From assembly GCA_018970625.1 (NCBI GenBank), contig JAGWVZ010000120.1, forward strand, positions 1-8,884: a stretch of DNA of 8,884 nt. The letters are read 5' to 3'. This document shows positions 1 to 6,974 of the stretch, in pieces. This DNA comes from Myxococcales bacterium (GTDB lineage Bacteria > Myxococcota > Bradymonadia > REDH01). The notes beneath the pieces are model-generated. The model was not told the origin of the DNA and made no database searches. It saw only the letters and a list, made by a program, of their open reading frames with translations. The stretch's first letter is position 1. Each line of letters begins with the position of its first letter. The position numbers were made by a program, and so were the translations under genes.

Positions 1-227
1 GCTCCGGGAGCACCCAGCCACTCTCCGTACACGATCGGATGCTTCGGAGTCGCGTACACCTTTGCGGTGAGACCAGCGTCCCGCAGCTTGCCACACACAA
101 ACTCAGCGCAGGCGGCGACATCCGCCTTGAACGCGTCATTGGTAGACACGCTCGGGATGCGCAGCAGCGCCTTCAACTCCTCAAGATGGGCAGCCTGAGA
201 CTCCAGAAGATAGGTATCGAGCGACAT
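1..227 (-). CDS. M20-family metallopeptidase/dipeptidase, N-terminal fragment (cut by window edge)
   Basis: Only the first 75 codons are in the window and the frame stays open to base 1. The peptide begins MSLDTYLLESQ and includes LKALLRIPSVST (residues 18-29) and HPIVYGEWLGAPG near the edge. Both match the start of M20 (ArgE/DapE/CPG2-type) dipeptidases, in which the IPSVST stretch and the VYGEWLGAPG strand precede the first zinc-binding HxD motif, here outside the window. By family these are cytoplasmic di-zinc enzymes that hydrolyse dipeptides or acylated amino acids; the exact substrate cannot be told. The start at 227 is supported by an AGGTGA ribosome site at 231-236, and a candidate promoter lies just upstream. 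It is separated by 280 bases from the preceding gene, so it is probably transcribed on its own. Family assignment is fairly secure; the substrate is unknown. Confidence 0.85.
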   Translation of the reverse strand, partial: MSLDTYLLESQAAHLEELKALLRIPSVSTNDAFKADVAACAEFVCGKLRDAGLTAKVYATPKHPIVYGEWLGAPG

Positions 228-257
228 GATTCACCTGCGGCAGAGAAGGGACAACTG

Positions 258-286
258 CCGCTAATGGGCGCTCCCGAGGGTGTCAA
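258..286 (-). promoter_or_regulatory. Candidate sigma70-type promoter of the M20 peptidase gene
   Basis: On the minus strand a perfect TTGACA (281-286) is followed after 17 bases by TAGCGG (258-263). The -35 box and spacing are ideal and the -10 box is poor (TA only). It would give a leader of about 25 bases before the AGGTGA ribosome site and the ATG at 227. Placement directly upstream of a gene start after a 280-base gap supports it. Confidence 0.45.
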
Positions 287-336
287 GCCGCCCTGTCTCC
301 CGGAATTTCGTGGTCCCGGGCCATGTGCAGGGCGGC
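287..336. repeat. Inverted repeat upstream of the M20 promoter
   Basis: GCCGCCCTG at 287-295 and CAGGGCGGC at 328-336 are perfect 9-base inverted arms around a 32-base centre that also contains the palindrome CCCGGG (315-320). The repeat ends exactly where the candidate -35 box begins. It could be an operator, or a weak hairpin ending the upstream lipoprotein transcript. There is no T-run after it on either strand, which argues against a standard intrinsic terminator. Confidence 0.4.
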
Positions 337-507
337 GGTACGCCCAGACATCCTCCTGCCATTCGTCGTTCCGGTACGCTGACCTGCGCTCCCTGACCCG
401 CGCCTCATCGTGCCTTTCGCCGCGGATGCCGTAGCACGCGCGCTGTTCCTGCCGCGCACGTCCTGAACCTGCCCCGGAACGCTCGCGCTGTGATGCGATG
501 GAGCCGG

Positions 508-2394
508 TTACGGCAATCGCGCTTCGCCTTCGGCGTTGTTCGTGAAGCTGACGCCTGCACTTTCCAGCCCGGGTCCGTCCACGATCACTCCGCCAGTTTC
601 GGCATTCACCAGCGTCGCCTCGTCCTCGGCGAAGATCCCCCAGCGCAAACTGTTCTGCAGCTGCACCTGGCTCAGCTGCACGGCTGCGTTTGCGCGCACG
701 TACAGGTTTGCTTCTCCGGACGTTCCTGAAAAACGTGTCCCGCCCGCGCCGTCGATCACGACGTTCGACAGTCGGTTCACCGAGCTGCGACTGCCTACGA
801 TGACGCCGCTCCAGTAGCCCGAAATCGGGTCTTCGCCGCGCATCACAATGGCCGACCGTGCTCCGGTAGAGTCCGCCACAATGGCGCCATCAGCCACTTC
901 CAGGCCGCTATCGGCAGCAAAGACCAGCTCGTTTTCGGGGGCGATGGTCAGCAGGCCATTCTCGCCAATCAGCACAGCCCCCTGCACCCGGAGTGGCAAT
1001 TCAAGCGTGGGCCACACCACTTCGGTCGTAATAGTCCCGCCTCGAACGTCCACAAAGGGTGTGGGTGGCACTCCAGCAGGCGTTCGGAGCTCCTGTTCGT
1101 CTGTCACAGCAGCCAGCAGGGCAGCTGCGATGCTCAAAGGCGCCAGTCCATTCAGCTCAAACGTATTTCGTGAAAAACCGTCCAGCAGAGCACCCTCCTC
1201 CACATAGACACCGTGGGTCAGGCTCTGGCGAAAAAGACTGTCTTCGACCGAGATTCGAGCGCCGGCGCGAATATACAGATTGGCTTCGGCGGACGTTCCC
1301 GAAAAGCGTGTTCCACCGCCGCCGGTAATAGAGGCGTGGCGAACCAGATTGCCCGAGCTGTTACCACCGTAAATAACACCCGACCAGGAACCTGCGGCGC
1401 TGTCCGTTCCATAGAAAGACACGGGCGCATCGGGCGTTCCCGCGATCGCGAGCTGACCAATACTCTCGAGTCCGGCATCCGTGTCGAAACTGAACTTCGC
1501 GCCTCCGTCAATTTCAATATCCGTATTTTCACCCAGATAAATGGCATCCATGACCCGATAGGGAACATCGAGCGCCGACCATTTGCCGGTCAGGTCATTC
1601 ACGATGGCGCCCTTCACCACCACCTCGTTTCCTCCATTGGGAGACTCAATGCTCGAAAATGTGTTCGTTGCCGACAGCTGGTGCAGATTGGCGGCCGATA
1701 TCAGCATCGACGAGCCCGTACTTCCGGCAATTTCGCAATTCTGAATTTCTTCCAGCTGGGCGCCTTCCTCGACAACCATCCCGTATGCGCCACTCTCCAG
1801 AAGTGCCACATGGTCCATCGAAAGGCGCCCCGAGCTACGAACATACACATTTCCTTCGCCGACGGTTCCCGAGAATCGTTGACCGCCGCCATACCAGATC
1901 TCCACATAACGCAGGGTACTGGGCACATTGCTGCCGAAGATAAGGCCGGACCACGCACCATCGACCGCTGTTTCGCCACGGAAAATGATGGGTGCAGACT
2001 CGCTTCCTTCGGCTACGATCGCCCCGGATTCATTCACCTCAAGGCCCGCGTCGGCGCCAAAAACCAGCTCAGCGCCGGGCTCGATGGTCAACGTCGCCCG
2101 TACCTGTAGGTACCGGTTAATCTGCGTGCATTCACCCGCCGCAATCGTGAGCGGTGCGTCCACGTCGGTGTCCAGCAGCAGCCCGCGGCATGGGCCCGTG
2201 CCTCCGTCACGCCCTTCGCTGCTTCCATCGCCACCGCCACCGCTGTCGGCCGCCGCCGAACCACCGTCCACGTCATCCTCCGAAGCGCTGTCCGAGTCGA
2301 TATAGAGACAACCGCTCACCACGGCGGAGAGAAGCATCGAAACGAAGATTCCCGAAGGAAAACCAGATGAAGAAAGAGTACAGCGTTGAGACAT
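508..2394 (-). CDS. Outer-surface lipoprotein with three ~190-residue repeats, predicted right-handed beta-helix
   Basis: The protein has 628 residues. A signal peptide ends in a VSGC lipobox with the lipidated Cys at residue 29. The next residue is Leu, not Asp, which under the usual rule predicts outer-membrane sorting. Residues 32-67 are an acidic Ser/Gly/Asp linker, and Cys69 and Cys89 may form a disulfide. The rest is three related units (about 70-258, 259-448 and 449-628), each with W-S-G (148, 337, 528), then RFSGT (from 173, 363, 554) and N-(V/L)-Y-(V/I)-R, then (V/A)E(E/D)-x-A. Short hydrophobic strands alternating with Gly/Asn turns suggest a parallel beta-helix. I do not recognise a named family and no catalytic motif is visible, so the function is unknown. 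The start at 2394 is chosen because GGAGG lies seven bases upstream and the signal peptide follows. The in-frame extension to 2586 would overlap the preceding gene and bury the signal peptide. Confidence 0.85.
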   Translation of the reverse strand: MSQRCTLSSSGFPSGIFVSMLLSAVVSGCLYIDSDSASEDDVDGGSAAADSGGGGDGSSEGRDGGTGPCRGLLLDTDVDAPLTIAAGECTQINRYLQVRATLTIEPGAELVFGADAGLEVNESGAIVAEGSESAPIIFRGETAVDGAWSGLIFGSNVPSTLRYVEIWYGGGQRFSGTVGEGNVYVRSSGRLSMDHVALLESGAYGMVVEEGAQLEEIQNCEIAGSTGSSMLISAANLHQLSATNTFSSIESPNGGNEVVVKGAIVNDLTGKWSALDVPYRVMDAIYLGENTDIEIDGGAKFSFDTDAGLESIGQLAIAGTPDAPVSFYGTDSAAGSWSGVIYGGNSSGNLVRHASITGGGGTRFSGTSAEANLYIRAGARISVEDSLFRQSLTHGVYVEEGALLDGFSRNTFELNGLAPLSIAAALLAAVTDEQELRTPAGVPPTPFVDVRGGTITTEVVWPTLELPLRVQGAVLIGENGLLTIAPENELVFAADSGLEVADGAIVADSTGARSAIVMRGEDPISGYWSGVIVGSRSSVNRLSNVVIDGAGGTRFSGTSGEANLYVRANAAVQLSQVQLQNSLRWGIFAEDEATLVNAETGGVIVDGPGLESAGVSFTNNAEGEARLP

Positions 2395-2542
2395 CCCTGA
2401 ACCTCCAGTAATCTCGAATAAATGCAGAAAAACAGGCAGCCCGAAACTGCGCTGGTCATAACGCAAAAGCGTTTGTCGACGCCAGCCGATGTTTATTCGC
2501 CGCCCTGAAAAGTGAACCCCAGAGTGACAGCCAAAGCCTGCG
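2395..2542 (-). other. 148-base spacer before the beta-helix lipoprotein gene, possible internal promoter
   Basis: The spacer is more AT-rich than the flanking genes. A weak promoter-like pair, TTTCGG (2441-2446) and ATTTAT (2418-2423) with a 17-base spacer, lies just upstream of the ribosome site. A small AACGC-TTTT-GCGTT hairpin is at 2460-2473. None is strong enough to call firmly. The length of the gap makes an independent promoter for the lipoprotein gene plausible. Confidence 0.3.
2402..2406 (-). promoter_or_regulatory. Ribosome binding site fixing the beta-helix lipoprotein start
   Basis: A perfect GGAGG on the minus strand sits seven bases before the ATG at 2394. It decides the start in favour of the form with a lipoprotein signal peptide over the upstream in-frame start at 2586. 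Confidence 0.8.
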
Positions 2543-3250
2543 TCAGAGCGACTCCGTGCAACGAGCGTCCGTGGGTGCGCGTTCACACAGGGCCGCCATT
2601 CGCTCGCGACGTACGGTGAGGGGCTGCAACAGGCCGGTCAGCGTCAGGATACCGTCGATCTCCGCTCGCCCGTTCAGTTCAACATCACTGTGGCCTGGTA
2701 AACGAAATCGCAACGAAACCTCACCGGGGCGCATCCAGCGCTGCACGGGGGTACGACCCAGATAGAATTCCTGACCCTGACGTACCACGTACACCTGCGC
2801 TTCGTCCGGCATGGATTCCACCCGGACCCGCGCCCACTCCAGATTCAGGATCGCCTCAAGACGTTCCAGCGTCGCTTCCACTTCGGCGCGATTGGGTGCG
2901 TCGGGTAATAACTCCAGATAGCCCTCATAGTAGGAGCGCGCGCGTGGAATCTCGTCCATGGCTTCGTACAGGGCTCCCAGATTGAAGGCGAAACCCGGGT
3001 CGCGGCTCAGGTCAAATGCCTGTTCAAAGAGCCCAATGGCGCGGCCTGGTTCGCCCGCGTTGTACGCGTCGCGCGCCTCGGTCGCCAGCTCAACCGCCCG
3101 CCGCGCATCTTCAGCGCTGATCTCCCCAAACAGGCCTTCGAGCGGATCATCCATGGGGGCGTCCACAGCCGTCACGTTGTCCTGTGCGGCCGCCAGAGGA
3201 GCAATACCCAGAAGGAACGGGAACATACGGACAGCAATACGCATGGTCAT
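2543..3250 (-). CDS. Secreted TPR and PEGA-domain protein
   Basis: The protein has 235 residues. An N-terminal signal peptide (hydrophobic 8-19, likely cut after AAA at 20-22) points to the periplasm. Residues about 46-117 hold two TPR-like helix pairs (AYNAGEPGRAIGLFEQAFDL, then FNLGALYEAMDEIPRARSYY). Residues about 141-197 match a PEGA domain: RVRVESMPDEAQVYV, then GRTPVQRWMRPGEVSLRFRLPGH. TPRs are protein-binding scaffolds and PEGA domains are small beta folds common on exported proteins of Myxococcota, so a scaffolding role at the envelope is likely; the partner is unknown. Two Cys near the C-terminus (222, 231) may pair. The gene starts 69 bases after the HEAT-like lipoprotein stop, fitting an operon. 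ATG codons at 3250 and 3244 are both possible; GGGTGG lies four bases before the first. Confidence 0.85.
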   Translation of the reverse strand: MTMRIAVRMFPFLLGIAPLAAAQDNVTAVDAPMDDPLEGLFGEISAEDARRAVELATEARDAYNAGEPGRAIGLFEQAFDLSRDPGFAFNLGALYEAMDEIPRARSYYEGYLELLPDAPNRAEVEATLERLEAILNLEWARVRVESMPDEAQVYVVRQGQEFYLGRTPVQRWMRPGEVSLRFRLPGHSDVELNGRAEIDGILTLTGLLQPLTVRRERMAALCERAPTDARCTESL

Positions 3251-3319
3251 GATACCACCCGGGACACGGGAAACGGCGAATCGTGCTGGACCAGAGACCG
3301 CTATGTTAACGGCATCCGC

Positions 3320-5242
3320 CTAGGGCGTACAACGATTCAGCGCGTTCACCGCGAGAATCGCGATGGCCTGCTGCCCAACACCGGCGGTACGCAGCTCTTC
3401 GGCCAGCTCGACCACAACGCTCGCATCTGGACCGCCCTGCGCCACCCACAACCGGGCTGCCGCATCGCGCATCGCAACCGGATCCATGGCCTGCATGGGC
3501 CTGGGAGACAGGATCAGCTCGCGCAGGCGAGCGTCACTCACCGGCTCGCGCAGGCGCTCAGCCAGTTGCAGAAGGTTCGTCAGGACGCTGTTCTCTTCGC
3601 TGTTGAGCGTGTTTGCGAGGAGCGCACGCAGCGCGTCCTGTTGCCCATGCGCGGCCAGCCACACAGCGGCCTGCGGTGAAAGCGAAGGGTTCCCGGGAAC
3701 CAGCCGCCCCGCTGCCTCGGCGGCGGCCTCGCCACTACGGGCTGCCAGCTCGGCCCAGATCGGCCGGACGCCCTGGACATCGGGGTGCGACCAGACCGCA
3801 GTGGCATCGGCCGGCGTCCGGTTCAGGCGTACCTGTACAGCGTCCAGAAGCTGAAAAAGCGGCAGTGACGACGCATGGACCGCCGCGACCACTCCGTTCA
3901 CGTCCGGCGCGTCCAGAATGGCCACCGTCTGACGCCACGCATCGTCGGCCTGCCAGTGGGCATCGACGGCGGCCGTGTTGCCGCCCAACGCGCGAAAGGC
4001 CAGCGCGGCCTGTCGTGAACGGTCGCTCATGCCCGAGGTCGCGATCTGCTCCAGACGTGTCAGCAGCGCGGGCGAGGCACCGACATCGCCGGGAAGCGAC
4101 GCCATGGCCAGACCGAGGACGGCGGCCACGGTATCGTTCGTGTCGCTGACGGCGGTAGTGGTGAGTGTCTCAACGTGGTCAGTCAGATACATCCCGGCCG
4201 ACTGCAACCATCGCGCAGCGATCTCGCGATGCAGCCCGCTGACGGTCGCATCACCGACCAGACGAACGACGACCGGCACCATCGGTCGCGGATCGGCCTG
4301 TGGCGCAAGCGCCGCCAGTGACTCACCGACCACGGACATGGGCATGGTGGGGTCCTGTGTCGCCACCAGCCATCCTTCGGGCAGAGCCAGCGACGTGCGG
4401 GCAGCCTCCTCGGCCAGAAGCAGGCGCGCGATCACAGCGGTCGTCAAATCGGTCGACGTGACGTGTTCGTTGAGCAGCGTCGGATAAATCGGGAGCAGCT
4501 CACGCGCGAGCACCCGGCAGCTCTCGAAGGCCAGCGATGTGCACACACCCGGCGCAACAAAAAGTACTTCTCGCGCCGCGGCTGGGTACGACGCCGCTCG
4601 AAACACGGCATCGGTCGCCAGTGGCGCTGACTCACCGCCAGCGCGAATCACGGTCATGAGGGTCTGAAGACCCGCTTCGCCAACGCGCGCCAGCTCGCCG
4701 GCAGCGACCCGACGACGCATCTCGTCGACACCCGGTGCTGACAGGTCTTCGCGCGCACGCTCCAGGAGCCTGTCGGGTGAAATTTGACGCAGCGTCCGGT
4801 ACGAAGCGGCCACAAGCGAGGCGTCCGCCCCCGTCAGGCCCTGGAGTACGAGGTCGGTCAATGGCTCGGCCGCCGTACCTGCTTCTGCAATCTCTTCAAG
4901 GAGTTGCACGCGACCCTGGCCGGTTGCGGTCATCAGTCGTGTCTGTAGCGACTGCAGCTCCTCCGAGGACGCAATGCCCTGCAGCGGGTCCACCGCGCCA
5001 CGCACCATCTGACTCAGCCGCGAACACGCGTTGACAACGGGTGGCAGGGCGGTAGGCGAATCCGGCGCTTGCGTACTGCCCGACCCGGGCTCAGAACCCA
5101 CAGCCGTCGCCGGGACGCTCGCACCACTGCCGGGCGATGACGTTTCACCGGGCCCAGTCTGAGTCGCCGCATCGGGCTCACAAGCGCCCATGGAGGCTAC
5201 CACAGCCACCGCAACAGCAGTCTTCATCCATTGAACAAGCAT
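3320..5242 (-). CDS. Lipoprotein with HEAT-like alpha-helical repeats
   Basis: With a start at 5242 the protein has 640 residues. It begins with a short signal peptide ending MGAC, a lipobox with Met at -3 and the lipidated Cys at residue 21, then a Pro/Ser/Gly/Thr-rich linker (about 22-70). The remaining ~570 residues are Ala- and Leu-rich amphipathic helices in short repeated pairs (for example ELARVGEAGLQTLMTVIRAG and ALAFRALGG), as in HEAT/armadillo solenoids. No catalytic motif is visible, so a binding or scaffold role at the cell envelope is inferred. Cys at about 73, 234, 242 and 638 may form disulfides. The start is uncertain: ATG at 5287, 5251, 5242 and 5227 and GTG at 5365 are all in frame and none has a good ribosome site. 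5242 gives a 20-residue signal peptide with a weak GATGG upstream; 5227 (MKTAVAV) gives a shorter one. The gene follows the S26 peptidase by about 100 bases. Confidence 0.8.
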   Translation of the reverse strand: MLVQWMKTAVAVAVVASMGACEPDAATQTGPGETSSPGSGASVPATAVGSEPGSGSTQAPDSPTALPPVVNACSRLSQMVRGAVDPLQGIASSEELQSLQTRLMTATGQGRVQLLEEIAEAGTAAEPLTDLVLQGLTGADASLVAASYRTLRQISPDRLLERAREDLSAPGVDEMRRRVAAGELARVGEAGLQTLMTVIRAGGESAPLATDAVFRAASYPAAAREVLFVAPGVCTSLAFESCRVLARELLPIYPTLLNEHVTSTDLTTAVIARLLLAEEAARTSLALPEGWLVATQDPTMPMSVVGESLAALAPQADPRPMVPVVVRLVGDATVSGLHREIAARWLQSAGMYLTDHVETLTTTAVSDTNDTVAAVLGLAMASLPGDVGASPALLTRLEQIATSGMSDRSRQAALAFRALGGNTAAVDAHWQADDAWRQTVAILDAPDVNGVVAAVHASSLPLFQLLDAVQVRLNRTPADATAVWSHPDVQGVRPIWAELAARSGEAAAEAAGRLVPGNPSLSPQAAVWLAAHGQQDALRALLANTLNSEENSVLTNLLQLAERLREPVSDARLRELILSPRPMQAMDPVAMRDAAARLWVAQGGPDASVVVELAEELRTAGVGQQAIAILAVNALNRCTP

Positions 5243-5346
5243 CGGTACCATCGTGTTGGGCGTTCGGAACAACGAGTAGGGGGCCATGACCACGCCGGGC
5301 TGACTAATCGTGTTCCTGTCCAGCGCAATCGGTATGTGTGACCCGG

Positions 5347-5772
5347 TTATGCGGGTTGTCGCCACTGTTGCCAGACGTGGCGCACGCGCAGAACGCCAGA
5401 CCAGAGCTGCCTGGAGAGACCCGAGCTGGCCAGCGGAATCCGGTGTTTGCCCCGGCGAGCCTGGTCAACAATGCCAAGTATCTGGGAGCGTGTCATGGCA
5501 GGATCAGCAGCAGGGCAGGCATCGCCGCGCAGAATTACCAGCGTGTCGGAATGCGAGACGACCCGGTGAATCATGAACTGCCCCATTCCCGAGACGGCCA
5601 GTACGATCACACCCGGCTGTAACGCAGAGCATCGATCCGGGGTGACACGTACCCGATCCCCACTGCGTAAGAGGGGGGACATGCTGGCGCCCTGTACCTC
5701 GACCCACGCAGTCTCTCCCCGTGTCAGTCGCAGCAGAGGGGACTCGGTTGTGGGCCGGTCAGGTTCACTCAT
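5347..5772 (-). CDS. S24/S26-family serine peptidase (signal-peptidase-like, no membrane anchor)
   Basis: The protein has 141 residues. The nucleophile motif is GASMSPLLRSGDRV (28-41) with Ser30 as the likely catalytic Ser. FMIHRVV follows (67-72) with His69, then LRGDA (81-85) and Asp90. This order matches the S26B branch (SipW/Sec11 type), which uses Ser-His rather than the Ser-Lys of bacterial LepB. Unlike true signal peptidases there is no N-terminal transmembrane helix. The C-terminus (about 121-138) is rich in Trp and Arg and could lie on a membrane surface. The ATG overlaps the TGA of the radical SAM gene in an ATGA junction and has no ribosome site of its own, so translation is probably coupled. 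By context it may cleave a product of the radical SAM enzyme; the substrate is not seen. The fold assignment is solid and the role is inferred. Confidence 0.85.
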   Translation of the reverse strand: MSEPDRPTTESPLLRLTRGETAWVEVQGASMSPLLRSGDRVRVTPDRCSALQPGVIVLAVSGMGQFMIHRVVSHSDTLVILRGDACPAADPAMTRSQILGIVDQARRGKHRIPLASSGLSRQLWSGVLRVRHVWQQWRQPA

Positions 5773-6902
5773 GCGCCGGTGTGCGAGGCAGCGACTGCTG
5801 CTTGCGCGGCCGGAGTGGTGCCCTGATTGCCATCGGCGGCTTCAGCTGCGCCTGCGGTCACGGCGTGGGCGTCCATCCACGCCAGCGTATTGCTGATGGT
5901 TTCGCGGCACTTGGACGGTGCCGTCCCGGTGGGTGAGCCCGTTTCGCGCAAGGACCTGGCCGGGCAAAGTCCGCAATGGCCATGGTTGGAGCAATCCACA
6001 CAACCCGAGAAACTGCCGCGACGAATGGTGCGGGCGTGCACAAATACGGGCGCCGTTAACCATAATTCCGAGAATTTATTTTCTCGAATATTACCAGCCG
6101 ATTCTGTCCAGTCCAGACAGGGCTGTACGGTGCCATCGGGAGAGATATAGCACGAGGCATTTCCCGCCATGCAGGTGTAGTCATCGGCCGAAAACGCTGC
6201 GAGTGATTCGCGGTTCACAAGCGCAGGGTAGATGCAGCCCAGAACGCCGACCTTCTGCTCCGGGCCCAGATTCAACTCCATGAGCGAATCCGATCCGGTA
6301 TTGTCTCCCTTGATATCGACACTGAACTCGACGCCTACTCCGAGCTCCTGTGCCAGCGCCTTCATGGAATCCACCACGTCCGGGTTCGTCTTCATGACCA
6401 CGCATTTGAGCACCGTGGGCACGCCGCGCGCCGCCAGGTGACGTGCGGCCTGCGTGGTGCGTTCCCAGGAGCCGGGAACCTTCGTAATGTGGTCGTGGAT
6501 GCCGGCGTCGGCTGCATAGAGTGACATGGCGACGCAGGCGATTTTCAGGGCGGCCAGCTCGTCTGCCAGCGCTTCGTCAATGTGACCACCATGTGTAATG
6601 AGACGCACCTCGAAGCGCCGCTGCCGCGCTGCGCGAATAATTTCCAGCCCGTCCGGTCGATGAAATATCTCGCCGCCTGAGATGAGCATGTGCAGAGTGC
6701 CGAGTTCCCTGAGCTCGTCGAACAGCGCTTCGTATTCTTCCAGGGTTAGTTCCTGTCTCTTTCGGTCTTCCAGATAGCAGTGCACACACGCCAGATCGCA
6801 ACGCCAGGTCACATCAATGTGCACGCCGAGCGGCACCACATGCTGGCGGGCACGCGTGACCAGGTAATGTTGAGCGCCACTTATCGGAGTGAAGGCTTCC
6901 AT
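5769..6902 (-). CDS. Radical SAM/SPASM domain enzyme
   Basis: The protein has 377 residues. The radical SAM cluster motif CDLACVHC (Cys35, 39, 42; CX3CX2C) binds the 4Fe-4S cluster that cleaves S-adenosylmethionine. SGGE (75-78) is the SAM-contacting motif of the core barrel. A SPASM domain follows with CMAGNASCYISPDGTVQPC (Cys244, 251, 262) and CVDCSNHGHCGLC (Cys301, 304, 310, 313), plus Cys332, enough for auxiliary clusters. SPASM enzymes such as PqqE and the anaerobic sulfatase-maturing enzymes mostly modify peptides or proteins, so peptide modification is the best guess. The last ~33 residues are an Ala/Gly/Thr-rich tail. The ATG at 6902 (MEAFTPISG) is preferred because family similarity begins soon after it. 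An in-frame TTG at 6974 lies inside a hairpin and is less likely. Neither has a clear ribosome site. No PqqD domain or precursor peptide gene is in the window. Confidence 0.9.
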   Translation of the reverse strand: MEAFTPISGAQHYLVTRARQHVVPLGVHIDVTWRCDLACVHCYLEDRKRQELTLEEYEALFDELRELGTLHMLISGGEIFHRPDGLEIIRAARQRRFEVRLITHGGHIDEALADELAALKIACVAMSLYAADAGIHDHITKVPGSWERTTQAARHLAARGVPTVLKCVVMKTNPDVVDSMKALAQELGVGVEFSVDIKGDNTGSDSLMELNLGPEQKVGVLGCIYPALVNRESLAAFSADDYTCMAGNASCYISPDGTVQPCLDWTESAGNIRENKFSELWLTAPVFVHARTIRRGSFSGCVDCSNHGHCGLCPARSLRETGSPTGTAPSKCRETISNTLAWMDAHAVTAGAAEAADGNQGTTPAAQAAVAASHTGA

Positions 6903-6945
6903 GGCGTTTGATCGTGGTGGGCTGAGAATGGGACCGACGCAAGTG

Positions 6946-6974
6946 TGACTAGGCAAGCTGCCGCCCTTTTTCAA
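6946..6974 (-). promoter_or_regulatory. Weak candidate promoter upstream of the radical SAM gene
   Basis: TTGAAA (6969-6974) and TAGTCA (6946-6951) are separated by 17 bases on the minus strand, 43 bases before the ATG at 6902. The -35 box matches five of six positions and the -10 box only two. The -35 box overlaps a strong hairpin, so the signal may be accidental. Confidence 0.25.

Larger units (their letters stand above)
228..507. other. Intergenic region between the beta-helix lipoprotein gene and the M20 gene
   Basis: This 280-base gap holds the M20 ribosome site, the candidate promoter and the inverted repeat listed separately. Bases from about 340 to 507 show no convincing gene, promoter or terminator. 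A GC-rich imperfect stem (GCGCG paired with CGCGC around 435-465) lacks a T-run. Confidence 0.6.

Noticed and set aside
39..434. Plus-strand open frame of about 131 codons
   Set aside because: It overlaps the conserved start of the M20 peptidase on the other strand and has no ribosome site or recognisable domain.
1213..2109. Long plus-strand open frame of about 298 codons
   Set aside because: It is fully antisense to the beta-helix lipoprotein gene. Its translation is Arg/His-rich with no domain pattern, and the opposite frame has a signal peptide, a ribosome site and internal repeats.
2395..2586. 64-codon N-terminal extension of the beta-helix lipoprotein
   Set aside because: It would place the lipoprotein signal peptide inside the protein and overlap the TPR-PEGA gene, while a perfect GGAGG supports the start at 2394.
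3613..4149. Plus-strand open frame of about 178 codons
   Set aside because: It is antisense to the HEAT-like lipoprotein. Its composition is dominated by Arg, Pro and Ala, as expected for a shadow frame in GC-rich DNA.
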